Origin: Undibacterium sp.
GTDB taxonomy: Bacteria > Pseudomonadota > Gammaproteobacteria > Burkholderiales > Burkholderiaceae_D
DNA: 38,368 nucleotides
Assembly (NCBI RefSeq): GCF_030651495.1
Contig: NZ_JAUSFI010000127.1
Location: 1 to 38,368 of the forward strand
Reading direction: 5' to 3'
Below the pieces are notes generated by a model. It was given only the letters and a program-made list of their open reading frames with translations. It was not told where the DNA came from and ran no database searches. This document shows, in pieces, positions 1 to 8,705 of this stretch. Within the stretch, counting starts at the first letter, position 1, and every line of letters begins with the position of its first letter. The position numbers and the translations under genes were made by a program.

Positions 1-103
1 GGAAATGAGGCGTGAATCAGCAGATTCCATCGGGGCCCGCAGAATATTTCCCCTGCGATAAGGCCGGATATAAAACTGCAGCTTTACCTATTTTTAAAAA
101 ACA

Positions 104-131
104 CAAAAAAACCTTGGCAAATGGAAGGCGT
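104..131 (-). terminator. possible terminator after the CDF exporter gene
   Basis: Read on the minus strand, a short stem (CCTT pairing with AAGG) is followed directly by a run of seven T. It lies about 50 bases past the stop codon of the minus-strand exporter gene. The stem is only four or five base pairs, so this is a weak call. I see no gene in bases 1-177. Confidence 0.3.
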
Positions 132-177
132 TCATATAAAACCGCATGAGTAATGCGTATTGGCTTTTGGTTTCATA

Positions 178-1128
178 TCAATTGTTGAATGCCGTTTCTT
201 CAAACTCGTCCATCCCGGAAACCTCTGGTTGCAGGGTGATGTGATCAATATTGTGTTTGTCGAGCAGCATGTTCTTGACGCTCTCCATAATGCGTGGCCA
301 CGCGCTCAGATCATGAATTTCCAGATGCCCTATGAGTGCAGGGTGTCCTGGTGACATTTCCCAGATATGCAAATCATGCACGGACAATACGCCTTCAGTG
401 GCTTCAAGATCGTCGCCAATTTTTACATAATCGATGTGATGCGGCACACCTTCCATCAAAAAGTGGTAAGACTCGGAGAGTACGCCAAAAGTCGATTTTA
501 AAATCAGCAGGGAGACAAATATAGATAGAATCGGATCAACCTGCATCCATCCGGTAAAGTAAATGACCGCGCCTGAAATGATCGCAGCAACCGAACCGAG
601 CAGATCGCCCATTACATGAACCAATGCGGCCTTGGTGTTGACGCTTTCCTTGTCATGCGATAGCACCCAGGCGACAACGACATTGATCGCTAGGCCAATG
701 CTGGCGACCAGCATGACCGCTGCACCCTGAACGGCTTGTGGGTGCGATAAGCGCAGTATTGCCTCATAAGAAATCCAGGCCACCACGGCCAGCATGACCA
801 GCCCATTGACAAACGCTGCCAGCGCTTCGGCGCGGCCGAAGCCGAAAGAGTTTTTTGCGGTCGGCGGACGTTTTGCAATCAGCTGGGCCAGCAATGCCAA
901 ACCGAGCGCCGCGGCATCCGTCACCATGTGTCCTGCATCGGAAATCAGCGCGAGAGAGTTCGACCAGAAACCGAATCCTACTTCCACTCCGGCAAAGCTG
1001 AGTGTCAGACCAAGTGCCCACGCCAAAATTTTCTGGCTGCGGTTTTCGAAATAATGACCGTGCACCGCGTCGCCATGCCGGTGAGCGTGCAGGTGGGTGC
1101 TTTTATTGTTGGGAATTTTCTCTGTCAT
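178..1128 (-). CDS. cation diffusion facilitator (CDF) metal exporter, CzcD/ZitB type
   Basis: A 316-residue inner-membrane protein that probably exports Zn2+, or Co2+/Cd2+, from the cytoplasm in exchange for protons. The N-terminus is rich in histidine (residues about 12-26, HLHAHRHGDAVHGHY), as is common in metal-binding CDF tails. Hydrophobic segments follow, with the family metal-site pattern DAGHMVTDA near residue 65 and a second H-x3-D (HVMGD) near residue 170. The last 90 residues form the usual cytoplasmic ferredoxin-like domain with HDLHIWEMSPGHPAL. Length and order of parts are normal for the family. The gene stands alone and is divergent from the tRNA gene. The substrate metal cannot be read from the sequence. 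Confidence 0.9.
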   Translation of the reverse strand: MTEKIPNNKSTHLHAHRHGDAVHGHYFENRSQKILAWALGLTLSFAGVEVGFGFWSNSLALISDAGHMVTDAAALGLALLAQLIAKRPPTAKNSFGFGRAEALAAFVNGLVMLAVVAWISYEAILRLSHPQAVQGAAVMLVASIGLAINVVVAWVLSHDKESVNTKAALVHVMGDLLGSVAAIISGAVIYFTGWMQVDPILSIFVSLLILKSTFGVLSESYHFLMEGVPHHIDYVKIGDDLEATEGVLSVHDLHIWEMSPGHPALIGHLEIHDLSAWPRIMESVKNMLLDKHNIDHITLQPEVSGMDEFEETAFNN

Positions 1129-1295
1129 ATCGTGGCACTAAGGTATCTGTCGTAATGTTGTTCGCAATAAACGGCTGCGATGAAAGGTGCGTCAGTTTAA
1201 TGGATAACAGTCGCATAAGTAGAATGCCCTCACGTTAATACAGTGTATTTTTATGAGTAAAAATAAAATATTGGCAGTAAAGTGTTAAAAACATC

Positions 1296-1324
1296 TTTAC
1301 GATATTGCGTATGTTTGCTATAGT
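1296..1324 (+). promoter_or_regulatory. sigma-70 promoter of the tRNA-Val gene
   Basis: TTTACG at 1296-1301 and TATAGT at 1319-1324 are separated by exactly 17 bases. The expected start is near 1331, a few bases before the mature tRNA 5' end at 1336. The position and spacing support this promoter. Confidence 0.7.
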
Positions 1325-1335
1325 TTCGGCTCTTC

Positions 1336-1412
1336 GGGCGGTTAGTTCAGCTGGTTAGAATACTTGGTCGACATCCAAGGGGTCGCAGATTCGAATTCTG
1401 CACCGCCCACCA
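1336..1412 (+). tRNA. tRNA-Val, anticodon GAC
   Basis: The full cloverleaf folds by eye. The acceptor stem is 1336-1342 with 1402-1408, the D stem 1345-1348 with 1358-1361, the anticodon stem 1363-1367 with 1375-1379, and the T stem 1385-1389 with 1397-1401. The discriminator is A1409 and the CCA end (1410-1412) is encoded. The anticodon GAC at 1370-1372 reads GUC and GUU valine codons. A73 and the anticodon bases A35 and C36 fit valine identity. Position 33 is C (1369) instead of the almost universal U. The D arm and variable region (GTTAGAATAC and GGGTC) resemble bacterial tRNA-Asp more than typical tRNA-Val. Confidence 0.93.
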
Positions 1413-1416
1413 GAAT

Positions 1417-1446
1417 TTGCAGTAGCAAGAAATGAAGTAATAAAAT
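1417..1446 (+). promoter_or_regulatory. candidate promoter for the thrS leader
   Basis: TTGCAG (1417-1422) and TAAAAT (1441-1446) are 18 bases apart. They sit between the end of the tRNA and the leader peptide, and would start a transcript about 20-25 bases before the leader Shine-Dalgarno. Read-through from the tRNA promoter is an alternative. Confidence 0.4.
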
Positions 1447-1475
1447 TAAGTACTAAAAAGAGCGAGAAAGGCATC

Positions 1476-1526
1476 ATGGTTATGACACCGCGAACTACGA
1501 GCACAATGATTTGTGAGCGACGCTAG
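1476..1526 (+). CDS. threonine-rich leader peptide of thrS (putative attenuator)
   Basis: A 16-codon ORF encodes MVMTPRTTSTMICERR. Four of codons 4-10 are Thr (ACA, ACT, ACG, ACA). A good Shine-Dalgarno (GAGAAAGG, about 1464-1471) lies just before the ATG. The ORF ends 34 bases before a strong terminator hairpin that precedes thrS, so the layout matches ribosome-mediated attenuation leaders. The first Thr codons lie in a nine-pair helix: 1482-1490 (ATGACACCG) pairs with 1528-1536 (CGGTGTTAT, one G-T pair). A ribosome stalled for charged tRNA-Thr would break this helix. I infer that low threonyl-tRNA raises thrS expression. The alternative antiterminator pairing is not clear by eye. Confidence 0.65.
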   Translation: MVMTPRTTSTMICERR

Positions 1527-1560
1527 TCGGTGTTATTTTTCGTCTTTTAGTATTGAAAAA

Positions 1561-1585
1561 AACGCGGCTAGTCCGCGTTTTTTTT
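1561..1585 (+). terminator. rho-independent terminator/attenuator in front of thrS
   Basis: AACGCGG (1561-1567) pairs with CCGCGTT (1573-1579) around a five-base loop, followed by a run of T; a run of A precedes the stem. It lies between the Thr leader peptide and thrS, where an attenuator is expected, and could also end the tRNA transcript. Confidence 0.8.
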
Positions 1586-1673
1586 CGTCCACATTTTTAT
1601 ATTCCTTTAGATTCAATCACTCACCGATTCACCAGTAAAATATTCGGCAAGCCTTGCCGGCATGGAGATTAAG

Positions 1674-3581
1674 ATGATTTCAGTTCGATTACCCGACGGT
1701 TCGCAGCGCCAATTTGATGCTGCGGTGACTGTTGCGCAGGTTGCCGCCAGTATCGGTGCAGGTTTGGCCAAAGCAGCCTTGGCTGGCAAGGTCGATGGTA
1801 AGTTGGTCGATACTTCGTATTTGATAGCGTCGGATGTCGATTTGGCTATTATTACCGATAAAGATGCGGACGGACTTGAGGTGATCCGTCACTCCACCGC
1901 GCATTTGCTGGCGCATGCGGTGAAAGAATTATTTCCGGAAGCACAGGTGACAATAGGTCCGGTGATTGAAAACGGGTTTTTTTACGATTTTTCATATAAG
2001 CGTCCATTTACGCCAGAAGATCTGGTGGTTATCGAAAAGAAGATGCAGGAACTGGCCAAAAAAGATGAGCTGGTAACGCGTAAGGTCTTGCCGCGCGATG
2101 AAGCGGTGGCTTACTTTAAGTCGATTGGCGAGGTGTATAAGGCCGAGATCATCGAATCGATTCCGGCCGATCAGGATGTTTCGCTATATACCGAAGGATC
2201 ATTTACTGATTTGTGTCGCGGCCCTCACGTGCCATCGACTGGTAAGTTGAAAGTATTCAAGTTAATGAAATTGGCTGGCGCCTACTGGCGTGGTGACTCT
2301 AAAAACGAGATGTTGCAACGCGTGTACGGTACCGCTTTTGCCAAAAAAGAGGATCAGGAGGCGTATCTGCATATGCTGGAGGAGGCGGAGAAGCGCGATC
2401 ACCGCAAATTGGGTAAGGCGCTGGATTTGTTTCATTTTCAGGAAGAGGCACCTGGCTTAGTGTTCTGGCACCCAAAGGGTTGGACTATCTGGCAGCAAAT
2501 TGAACAATACATGCGCCGTGTGTACCAAGATTGTGGCTATCAAGAAGTCAAGGCGCCGCAAATTTTGGACCGCAGCTTGTGGGAAAAAACTGGACACTGG
2601 GAAAATTACCGCGAAAATATGTTTAGTACCGAGTCGGAAAGTCGGAACTACGCCTTGAAGCCGATGAATTGCCCTGGTCATGTGCAGATTTTTAATGCCA
2701 ATATGCGCAGTTATCGGGAATTGCCTTTGCGTTATGGTGAATTCGGTCAATGTCATCGCAATGAGCCATCCGGCGCACTGCACGGCATCATGAGGGTGCG
2801 CGGCTTTACTCAGGATGATGGACACATTTTCTGTACTGAAGAGCAAATTCAGGAAGAGGTGGCCGCTTTTCATTCGCAGGCGATGAAAGTGTATGCAGAT
2901 TTTGGCTTTGAACATATTGCCATCAAAATCGCTTTGCGCCCGGAAAATCGCATTGGTTCCGATGATACTTGGGATCGTGCGGAAGAGACTCTGCGCTCAG
3001 CTTTGCGTCAATGCGATAAAACTTGGGAAGAGTTGCCTGGAGAGGGGGCGTTTTACGGTCCGAAAATTGAATATCATCTCAAAGATAGTTTGGGCCGGCC
3101 ATGGCAGGTTGGTACCATGCAGGTCGATTTTTCGATGCCTGGGCGTCTAAGTGCTGAATATGTCTCTGACGATAATTCGCGAAAAATTCCAGTCATGTTG
3201 CATAGAGCAATTGTTGGTTCTATGGAGCGTTTTATCGGTATTTTGATAGAAAATCATGCCGGTGCATTGCCACTTTGGTTAGCTCCCGTGCAAATTGCTG
3301 TGTTAAATATTTCAGAATCTCAGGCAGATTACGCCAAATCTGTTGCGGAGAACTTGAAGAAACAAGGGTTTAGAGTGCATACAGATTTGCGTAATGAGAA
3401 AATAACCTATAAAATACGCGAGCATTCAATACAAAAACTCCCTTATATCCTGGTTATTGGCGATAAGGAGCGGGATGCAAACACAGTGGCTGTGCGTACG
3501 CGTGGAAATCTGGATCTGGGTGTAATGACTCATGAGGCCTTGCTGGAACGTCTGAATGCTGACGTGGCTAACAAGGCGTAA
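1674..3581 (+). CDS. thrS: threonine--tRNA ligase
   Basis: A class II aminoacyl-tRNA synthetase of 635 residues that charges tRNA-Thr in the cytoplasm. The N-terminal TGS domain starts with [11 protein letters not shown], like the Escherichia coli enzyme. The editing domain carries [11 protein letters not shown] (zinc/editing site HxxxH) and the C-x-G-PH pattern CRGPHVP. The catalytic core shows KPMNCPGH and the motif 2 region [19 protein letters not shown]. The C-terminal anticodon-binding domain ends the protein. I chose the ATG at 1674 over the upstream in-frame ATG at 1662 because GGAG at 1664-1667 gives a proper Shine-Dalgarno spacing and the first residues then match the family. It heads the infC-rpmI-rplT-pheST cluster and is probably controlled by the attenuator just upstream. 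Confidence 0.97.
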   Translation: MISVRLPDGSQRQFDAAVTVAQVAASIGAGLAKAALAGKVDGKLVDTSYLIASDVDLAIITDKDADGLEVIRHSTAHLLAHAVKELFPEAQVTIGPVIENGFFYDFSYKRPFTPEDLVVIEKKMQELAKKDELVTRKVLPRDEAVAYFKSIGEVYKAEIIESIPADQDVSLYTEGSFTDLCRGPHVPSTGKLKVFKLMKLAGAYWRGDSKNEMLQRVYGTAFAKKEDQEAYLHMLEEAEKRDHRKLGKALDLFHFQEEAPGLVFWHPKGWTIWQQIEQYMRRVYQDCGYQEVKAPQILDRSLWEKTGHWENYRENMFSTESESRNYALKPMNCPGHVQIFNANMRSYRELPLRYGEFGQCHRNEPSGALHGIMRVRGFTQDDGHIFCTEEQIQEEVAAFHSQAMKVYADFGFEHIAIKIALRPENRIGSDDTWDRAEETLRSALRQCDKTWEELPGEGAFYGPKIEYHLKDSLGRPWQVGTMQVDFSMPGRLSAEYVSDDNSRKIPVMLHRAIVGSMERFIGILIENHAGALPLWLAPVQIAVLNISESQADYAKSVAENLKKQGFRVHTDLRNEKITYKIREHSIQKLPYILVIGDKERDANTVAVRTRGNLDLGVMTHEALLERLNADVANKA

Positions 3582-3638
3582 TCAGAAAGACCAGCGAAAG
3601 AACACGGTCAATTTATTTATTTTTCGAAGGAAACTGCA

Positions 3639-4160
3639 ATAGCTACCGACAAGTCACATCGCATCAACGGTGAAATTACTGCGCTAGAAGTGCGCTTATC
3701 AGGCGTTGAGAACGAGGCTCTGGGCATCGTTAAACTGAGTGAAGCATTCCGTTTGGCGGAAGAGGCTAACGTTGATTTGGTGGAAATTGCACCAACTGCG
3801 CAGCCGCCGGTTTGCCGATTGATGGATTACGGCAAGTTCAAGTACCAAGAGCAGAAGAAGGCGCACGAAGCCAAACTGAAGCAAAAGGTCATTCTGGTCA
3901 AAGAAGTAAAGTTCCGTCCTGGTACAGATGATGGTGATTACAATATTAAATTACGTAATCTGACTAAATTCTTGGATGATGGCGATAAGACCAAAATTAC
4001 CTTACGTTTCCGTGGTCGTGAAATGGCGCATCAGGATATCGGTATGCGTATGTTAGAACGCCTGAAACTCGATCTTGAACCGTATGGCCAGGTAGAACAG
4101 TTTCCTAAAATGGAAGGTCGTCAGATGGTTATGATTCTGTCGCCGAAGAAGAAGAAATAA
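3639..4160 (+). CDS. infC: translation initiation factor IF-3, AUA start codon
   Basis: IF-3 binds the 30S subunit and proofreads start-codon and initiator tRNA selection. The 173-residue product begins (M)[13 protein letters not shown], the usual betaproteobacterial IF-3 N-terminus, but the codon in front is ATA at 3639. The first in-frame ATG is at 3676 or later (about 3690), inside the conserved N-domain, so it cannot be the true start. GAAGGAAA at 3625-3632 is a good Shine-Dalgarno for 3639. Non-canonical start codons in infC are a known autoregulatory device, because IF-3 discriminates against them. Further matches are [16 protein letters not shown] in the linker and [15 protein letters not shown] in the C-domain. 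thrS ends 57 bases upstream. Confidence 0.95.
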   Translation: MATDKSHRINGEITALEVRLSGVENEALGIVKLSEAFRLAEEANVDLVEIAPTAQPPVCRLMDYGKFKYQEQKKAHEAKLKQKVILVKEVKFRPGTDDGDYNIKLRNLTKFLDDGDKTKITLRFRGREMAHQDIGMRMLERLKLDLEPYGQVEQFPKMEGRQMVMILSPKKKK

Positions 4161-4192
4161 TATCTAGAACTAGTTTCGGATAAGAAATTTGT

Positions 4193-4252
4193 AAAAAATA
4201 TTACTTTATATTAATATTTTTTGCGATGGGCGATGAACTTGATTTCACGCCC
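4193..4252 (+). promoter_or_regulatory. structured infC-rpmI intergenic leader
   Basis: An 11-bp A/T stem (AAAAAATATTA 4193-4203 with TAATATTTTTT 4212-4222) is followed by GGGCG (4228-4232) pairing with CGCCC (4248-4252). The 183-base gap precedes rpmI-rplT, whose translation is under L20 feedback in other bacteria. A role in L20 control or as a partial terminator is inferred only. No clear Shine-Dalgarno precedes rpmI, which fits a structured leader. Confidence 0.4.
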
Positions 4253-4343
4253 TCACTAAGTGAGAAGTAGGCATCCAAGTGCATCGTCATTGTTGCCACC
4301 TACCATCATATAAAATTGGAGCTGTCGTTAAGACAGATGTGTC

Positions 4344-4541
4344 ATGCCAAAAATGAAAACAAAGAGCTCTGCTAAGAAGCGCTTTCGTGTACGTCCAGGT
4401 GGAACGATCAAGTGTGGTCATGCTTTTAAGCGCCACATTTTGACTAAAAAGACCACTAAAAATAAACGCCAATTGCGCGGTATCACGAACGTCAATGCCC
4501 ATGACACAGTATCAGTCATGCGCATGATGCCAAATGCTTAA
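4344..4541 (+). CDS. rpmI: 50S ribosomal protein L35
   Basis: A 65-residue very basic protein of the large ribosomal subunit with the standard start [14 protein letters not shown] and the family pattern in the middle, [19 protein letters not shown]. Length is normal. It is followed after 28 bases by rplT with a clear Shine-Dalgarno (AAGGAG at 4559-4564), the usual IF3-L35-L20 order. Its own ribosome binding site is weak, so expression probably depends on the folded leader upstream. Confidence 0.97.
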   Translation: MPKMKTKSSAKKRFRVRPGGTIKCGHAFKRHILTKKTTKNKRQLRGITNVNAHDTVSVMRMMPNA

Positions 4542-4569
4542 CCTCATACTCATTTATTAAGGAGTTACT

Positions 4570-4929
4570 ATGCCTAGAGTAAAACGTGGGGGTACAGCTC
4601 GTGCCCGTCATAAGAAAGTTCTCGATTTAGCCAAGGGTTACCGTGGTCGCCGCAGTAAGGTATATCGTATTGCCAAGCAAGCAGTTATGCGCGCTGGTCA
4701 ATATGCATACCGTGATCGCCGCAACAAAAAACGTGTATTCCGTGCTTTGTGGATTACTCGTATCAATGCAGCATCACGTCAACATGGTATGACTTACAGC
4801 GTATTCATGAATGGCCTGAAAAAAGCTTGTATCGAACTTGATCGTAAGGTCTTGGCCGATATGGCTGTGATGGACAAGCCAGCATTTACTGCAATTGTTA
4901 ATCAAGTCAAAGCTACACTGGCTGCTTAA
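4570..4929 (+). CDS. rplT: 50S ribosomal protein L20
   Basis: A 119-residue basic 23S-rRNA-binding assembly protein. It begins [20 protein letters not shown] and contains [20 protein letters not shown] and [11 protein letters not shown], all hallmarks of L20. AAGGAG six bases before the ATG is a strong ribosome binding site. In other bacteria L20 represses its own operon by binding mRNA. Here the operon ends in a strong terminator 60 bases downstream. Confidence 0.98.
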   Translation: MPRVKRGGTARARHKKVLDLAKGYRGRRSKVYRIAKQAVMRAGQYAYRDRRNKKRVFRALWITRINAASRQHGMTYSVFMNGLKKACIELDRKVLADMAVMDKPAFTAIVNQVKATLAA

Positions 4930-4955
4930 TTGAGCAAGTAAGTACGTAGTTGGAT

Positions 4956-4980
4956 ACAAATTCGCTAACCGCGGATTTGT
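4956..4980 (+). promoter_or_regulatory. stem-loop before the rplT-pheS terminator
   Basis: ACAAATTCGC (4956-4965) pairs fully with GCGGATTTGT (4971-4980, one G-T pair) around a TAACC loop. It stands 8 bases before the terminator hairpin, so the two could form a regulated pair. No T run follows it. Confidence 0.45.
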
Positions 4981-4988
4981 AAGATGAG

Positions 4989-5027
4989 CGGGGCAGAGGT
5001 TGATTCCTGTGCCCCGTTTTATTTTTA
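4989..5027 (+). terminator. terminator between rplT and pheS, possible pheST attenuator
   Basis: CGGGGCA (4989-4995) pairs with TGCCCCG (5010-5016), with an inner AGG/CCT stem and a T-rich tail. It ends the ribosomal protein operon. In enteric bacteria pheST has an attenuator here with a Phe-rich leader (pheM), but no Phe-rich peptide of that kind is seen. The only nearby ORF (ATG 4985, [14 protein letters not shown]) runs through the hairpin itself. Confidence 0.8.
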
Positions 5028-5080
5028 GTATTCCATTTTTAGCTTCCCGCAATCAGCTACCCTTAAATGGGAGAAATCGC

Positions 5081-6097
5081 ATGAACCCCTTAGATCATCT
5101 CGTAAATCAAGCGCGAGCAGACTTTTCTGCAGCCCCAGACGCCGCGGCCTTGGAAAATGCCAAGGCACTCTACCTTGGGAAAACTGGACAAATTACCGAA
5201 CAAATGAAGGGTTTGGGTAAGTTGGCCCCAGATGAGCGTAAGGTACAAGGTGCCGTGATTAACTTGGCTAAAGAACAGATCGAAGCTGTGCTCAATGCGC
5301 GCCGTGATGCCTTGGCCAATGCCCAGATGCAAACACGTTTAAATGCAGAAGCGATTGATGTCAGTTTGCCCGGCCGTGGTCGTGGTATGGGCGGCATTCA
5401 TCCGGTGATGCGCGCCTGGCAACGTGTCGAAGAAATTTTCCGTTCTATCGGTTTTGACGTGGCAGATGGCCCTGAAATCGAAAATGACTGGACTAACTTC
5501 ACCGCATTAAACAGCCCGGAAAATCACCCTGCGCGTTCCATGCAAGATACTTTCTATATTGATGGAAATGACAGCACTGGCAAGCCTTTACTGCTACGCA
5601 CACACACCAGTCCTATGCAGGTGCGTTATGCCCGCATGCATCAACCACCGATCAAGGTCATTGCACCAGGTCGCACATATCGTGTCGATAGTGATGCCAC
5701 CCACTCCCCGATGTTTCATCAGGTTGAGGGCTTGTGGATAGATGAAAATATCAGTTTTGCTGATCTGAAAGGCGTGTACCTGAATTTTGTAAAGGCATTT
5801 TTTGAAACGGATGATTTGCAAGTCCGCTTTCGCCCGTCGTATTTTCCATTCACTGAACCCTCTGCAGAGATCGATATCGCTTTCGGTAGTGGTCCACTGA
5901 AAGGTCGTTGGCTGGAAGTTTCCGGTTCAGGCCAGGTGCATCCAACCGTGATAAAAAACATGGGTTTAGATCCTGAAAAATATATAGGCTTTGCTTTTGG
6001 ATCTGGCCTGGAACGTCTCGCCATGCTGCGTTATGGAATTAGCGATCTGCGTCTGTTCTACGAAGGTGATTTGCGTTTTCTGAAACAATTCAATTAA
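5081..6097 (+). CDS. pheS: phenylalanine--tRNA ligase alpha subunit
   Basis: Alpha chain of the alpha2beta2 class II enzyme that charges tRNA-Phe; 338 residues. The N-terminal coiled-coil arm (about residues 1-90) is followed by the catalytic core with [14 protein letters not shown], motif 2 ([23 protein letters not shown]) and motif 3 ([15 protein letters not shown]). The ATG at 5081 is preceded by GGGAGA and gives the family N-terminus [12 protein letters not shown] longer reading from 5000 would run into the terminator and is rejected. pheT follows after 99 bases. Confidence 0.97.
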   Translation: MNPLDHLVNQARADFSAAPDAAALENAKALYLGKTGQITEQMKGLGKLAPDERKVQGAVINLAKEQIEAVLNARRDALANAQMQTRLNAEAIDVSLPGRGRGMGGIHPVMRAWQRVEEIFRSIGFDVADGPEIENDWTNFTALNSPENHPARSMQDTFYIDGNDSTGKPLLLRTHTSPMQVRYARMHQPPIKVIAPGRTYRVDSDATHSPMFHQVEGLWIDENISFADLKGVYLNFVKAFFETDDLQVRFRPSYFPFTEPSAEIDIAFGSGPLKGRWLEVSGSGQVHPTVIKNMGLDPEKYIGFAFGSGLERLAMLRYGISDLRLFYEGDLRFLKQFN

Positions 6098-6142
6098 CGT
6101 AATTTAACTAAAGCAATTCCATTAAATTTCGGAGAGGTTTTT

Positions 6143-6193
6143 ATGACCTTTTCAAATTTTTACATCGTACCTAAAGTACATACTCACGGCTGA
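6143..6193 (+). CDS. 16-residue small ORF in the pheS-pheT gap (putative leader)
   Basis: The ORF encodes MTFSNFYIVPKVHTHG. A near-perfect Shine-Dalgarno (GGAGAGG, 6131-6137) lies 5 bases before the ATG, while pheT itself has only a weak one. The stop codon is 3 bases before the pheT ATG, which would allow translational coupling by terminating ribosomes. Two of the first six residues are Phe. No known peptide is recognised; the function is inferred from position. Confidence 0.5.
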   Translation: MTFSNFYIVPKVHTHG

Positions 6194-6196
6194 ATT

Positions 6197-8623
6197 ATGC
6201 AATTTTCTGAAAACTGGCTACGCACCATGGTTGATCCGAAGATGACTTCGGATGAGTTGGCACATTTGCTAACTATGTCGGGATTAGAAGTAGAGGAGGT
6301 GGAAGAAGTTGCGCCACCTTTTAATAATGTGGTAGTGGCCGAAATCCGCTCGATCGTTAAGCATCCCGATGCCGATAGACTGAATGTTTGTCAGGTCGAT
6401 GTTGGTACCGGCACTTTGTTGAATATTGTTTGCGGTGCGCCAAACGTGCGAGTCGGAATGAAGGTTCCATGTGCTATGGCGGGTGCTATATTGCCACCGG
6501 GTGCAGATGGTAAACCGTTTGAAATCAAAGTTGGAAAACTGCGCGGGGTCGAGTCGCAAGGCATGCTGTGTTCGGCACGAGAATTGAAGTTATCGGAAGA
6601 GCATGGTGGTTTGTTGGATCTTCCTGAGGATGCTCAGGTTGGACAGAATTTCCGTGATTATTTTCAGTTAAATGATCTGAAATTCACTATTAAGCTCACC
6701 CCGAACAAGGCGGATTGCCTGTCAGTTCTTGGCGTCGCTCGCGAAGTGTCTGCACTGACAGGTACTCCGTTGACACTCCCGGAACACCATGTTGCAGCCG
6801 TTACATTACAAGATAAATTGGCGATAAAAATTTCTGCACCAGATCTGTGTGGTCGTTTTACTGGCCGTATTATTCGCGGAGTCAATGCTAAAGCACCGAC
6901 CCCGGATTGGATGAGACAAAGGCTGGAGCGTAGTGGTCAGCGCCCAATTTCTGCGTTGGTAGATATTTCCAATTATGTGATGTTGGAAATGGGGCGCCCT
7001 AGCCATGTTTTTGATCTGGATAAGATACACGGTGGCCTCGATATACGTTGGGGTAAGTCTGGCGAATCGCTGAAACTGCTGAATGGTAATACTGTCGCGG
7101 TCGATGAATGGGTAGGAGTAATCGCCGATGACAAAGAAATTGAATCTCTGGCAGGCATCATGGGCGGTGATTCCACTGCAGTCACTTTAGATACACAAAA
7201 CATTTATCTGGAAGCAGCGTTTTGGTGGCCGCAAGCGATACAAGGCAGGGCGCGTAAGTATAATTTTTCAACTGATGCAGCGCATCGTTTCGAGCGTGGT
7301 GTGGACTATGCCACCACAGTAGAACACATTGAACGCATTACAACGTTGATCGTTGAAATTTGTGGCGGTGCAGAGCACGTCAAAGTTGGGCCGGTGGACG
7401 ATCACATCGTTAACCTGCCAAAACGACAATCAGTGAGGATGAGAACGGCGCGCGCCGTTAAAATTATCGGTGTTGCGCTGACAGATGCGCAGATAGCCGA
7501 TATTTTTACACGCTTGGGTTTGGCATTCACTCAGGAGCCGGGTTTGTTTCAAGTAACTCCTCCATCCTATCGCTTTGATATCGAAATCGAAGAAGATCTG
7601 ATCGAAGAAGTGGTGCGTGTTTATGGTTTTGAAAATATTCCTGCATTGCCGCCAGTCGCTGCAAATGGCATGCTGATAGCAGCAGAAAACCATCGCTCTT
7701 TGTTTACTCTACGCAGGCAGGTAGCTGATCTCGATTATCAAGAGGTGGTGAATTACAGTTTTGTTGAGGAAATCTGGGAAAAAGATTTTTCCGGTAATGA
7801 TGCTCCGATTAAATTGCAAAACCCTATCGCTAGCCAAATGAGTGTGATGCGGACCAGTTTGATTGCTAGTTTGGTTGCTAATGCTCGGTATAACCTGAAT
7901 CGCAAGATCGCGCGCATCCGCATATTTGAGATCGCCGCTGTTTATTTACGTAATACAGATGTGCCCGATGGTCCCTTGACTATTGCTGGTTACGATCAAC
8001 CTAAACGTTTGGCTGGGTTGGCGTATGGCGCTGTCGCTGATGAGCAATGGGGGCAGGCAAGCAGAAATGTTGACTTCTTTGATGTTAAGGCTGATCTTGA
8101 AGCCTTGTTTGCTCCAAAAATTTTACGTTTTATTAAAACGGAGCACCCCGCATTGCATCCAGGTCGTTCAGCGCGTATAGAATGTGATGATCAATTCGTT
8201 GGAATTATCGGTGAATTGCATCCGCGTTTGCAACAAAAATATGACCTGCCATTGGCGCCAGTCGTATTTGAGGTTGAGACTGTAAGCTTGCAAGCAATTA
8301 GTCTACCCGTTTATCAAGAAATATCTAAATTTCAGACGGTTATTCGCGATTTGGCATTGGTTGCAAAAAATTCAATTTCGATGCAAGATTTTCTGGATGT
8401 ATTTGCTTCTGAAATCAAAAATAATGAAGCATGTAAAATTGTGCAAGCCATTGTTTTATTTGATGAATATCGAGGAAAAGGTTTGGAAAGTGATGAAAAA
8501 AGTCTTGCTTTCCGCTTTAGCTTGCAAGATACTCAAAGTACGCTGCAAGATGAAACTGTAGATGCTGCCATGACCGCTTTGATCTCAGCTGTAAATCATA
8601 AAATTGGCGCAAGACTGCGTTAA
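6197..8623 (+). CDS. pheT: phenylalanine--tRNA ligase beta subunit
   Basis: Beta chain of PheRS; 808 residues, normal length. The N-terminal part holds the EMAP-II-like tRNA-binding domain (residues about 40-150, [15 protein letters not shown] and [10 protein letters not shown]). The B3/B4 editing domain, B5 domain, an inactive synthetase-like domain and the C-terminal anticodon-binding FDX-ACB domain ([12 protein letters not shown] to about 808) follow. It pairs with pheS directly upstream. The start codon has a poor Shine-Dalgarno (ACGGCTGA), and a small ORF with a strong one ends just before it, so coupling is likely. Confidence 0.97.
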   Translation: MQFSENWLRTMVDPKMTSDELAHLLTMSGLEVEEVEEVAPPFNNVVVAEIRSIVKHPDADRLNVCQVDVGTGTLLNIVCGAPNVRVGMKVPCAMAGAILPPGADGKPFEIKVGKLRGVESQGMLCSARELKLSEEHGGLLDLPEDAQVGQNFRDYFQLNDLKFTIKLTPNKADCLSVLGVAREVSALTGTPLTLPEHHVAAVTLQDKLAIKISAPDLCGRFTGRIIRGVNAKAPTPDWMRQRLERSGQRPISALVDISNYVMLEMGRPSHVFDLDKIHGGLDIRWGKSGESLKLLNGNTVAVDEWVGVIADDKEIESLAGIMGGDSTAVTLDTQNIYLEAAFWWPQAIQGRARKYNFSTDAAHRFERGVDYATTVEHIERITTLIVEICGGAEHVKVGPVDDHIVNLPKRQSVRMRTARAVKIIGVALTDAQIADIFTRLGLAFTQEPGLFQVTPPSYRFDIEIEEDLIEEVVRVYGFENIPALPPVAANGMLIAAENHRSLFTLRRQVADLDYQEVVNYSFVEEIWEKDFSGNDAPIKLQNPIASQMSVMRTSLIASLVANARYNLNRKIARIRIFEIAAVYLRNTDVPDGPLTIAGYDQPKRLAGLAYGAVADEQWGQASRNVDFFDVKADLEALFAPKILRFIKTEHPALHPGRSARIECDDQFVGIIGELHPRLQQKYDLPLAPVVFEVETVSLQAISLPVYQEISKFQTVIRDLALVAKNSISMQDFLDVFASEIKNNEACKIVQAIVLFDEYRGKGLESDEKSLAFRFSLQDTQSTLQDETVDAAMTALISAVNHKIGARLR

Positions 8624-8642
8624 TCTGTATCACAATTAAGTT

Positions 8643-8673
8643 AATCATTCGCGCCTCACATCCGCGGATGATT
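8643..8673 (+). promoter_or_regulatory. perfect stem-loop in the pheT-ihfA gap
   Basis: AATCATTCGCG (8643-8653) pairs with CGCGGATGATT (8663-8673) through 11 pairs, one of them G-T, with a nine-base loop. The tail is A/T rich but has no T run, so it may slow or process the transcript rather than end it. Confidence 0.5.
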
Positions 8674-8705
8674 AGTATAAATAATAGCAAGTAGGAACAT
8701 AAATA

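Noticed and set aside
2457..2915. Minus-strand ORF of 152 residues inside thrS
   Set aside because: It is antisense to the conserved catalytic core of thrS and shows no domain or ribosome site.
5000..5080. Longer N-terminus for pheS starting at 5000
   Set aside because: It overlaps the terminator hairpin, lacks a ribosome site, and adds residues not found in PheS. The ATG at 5081 has GGGAGA before it and gives the family start.
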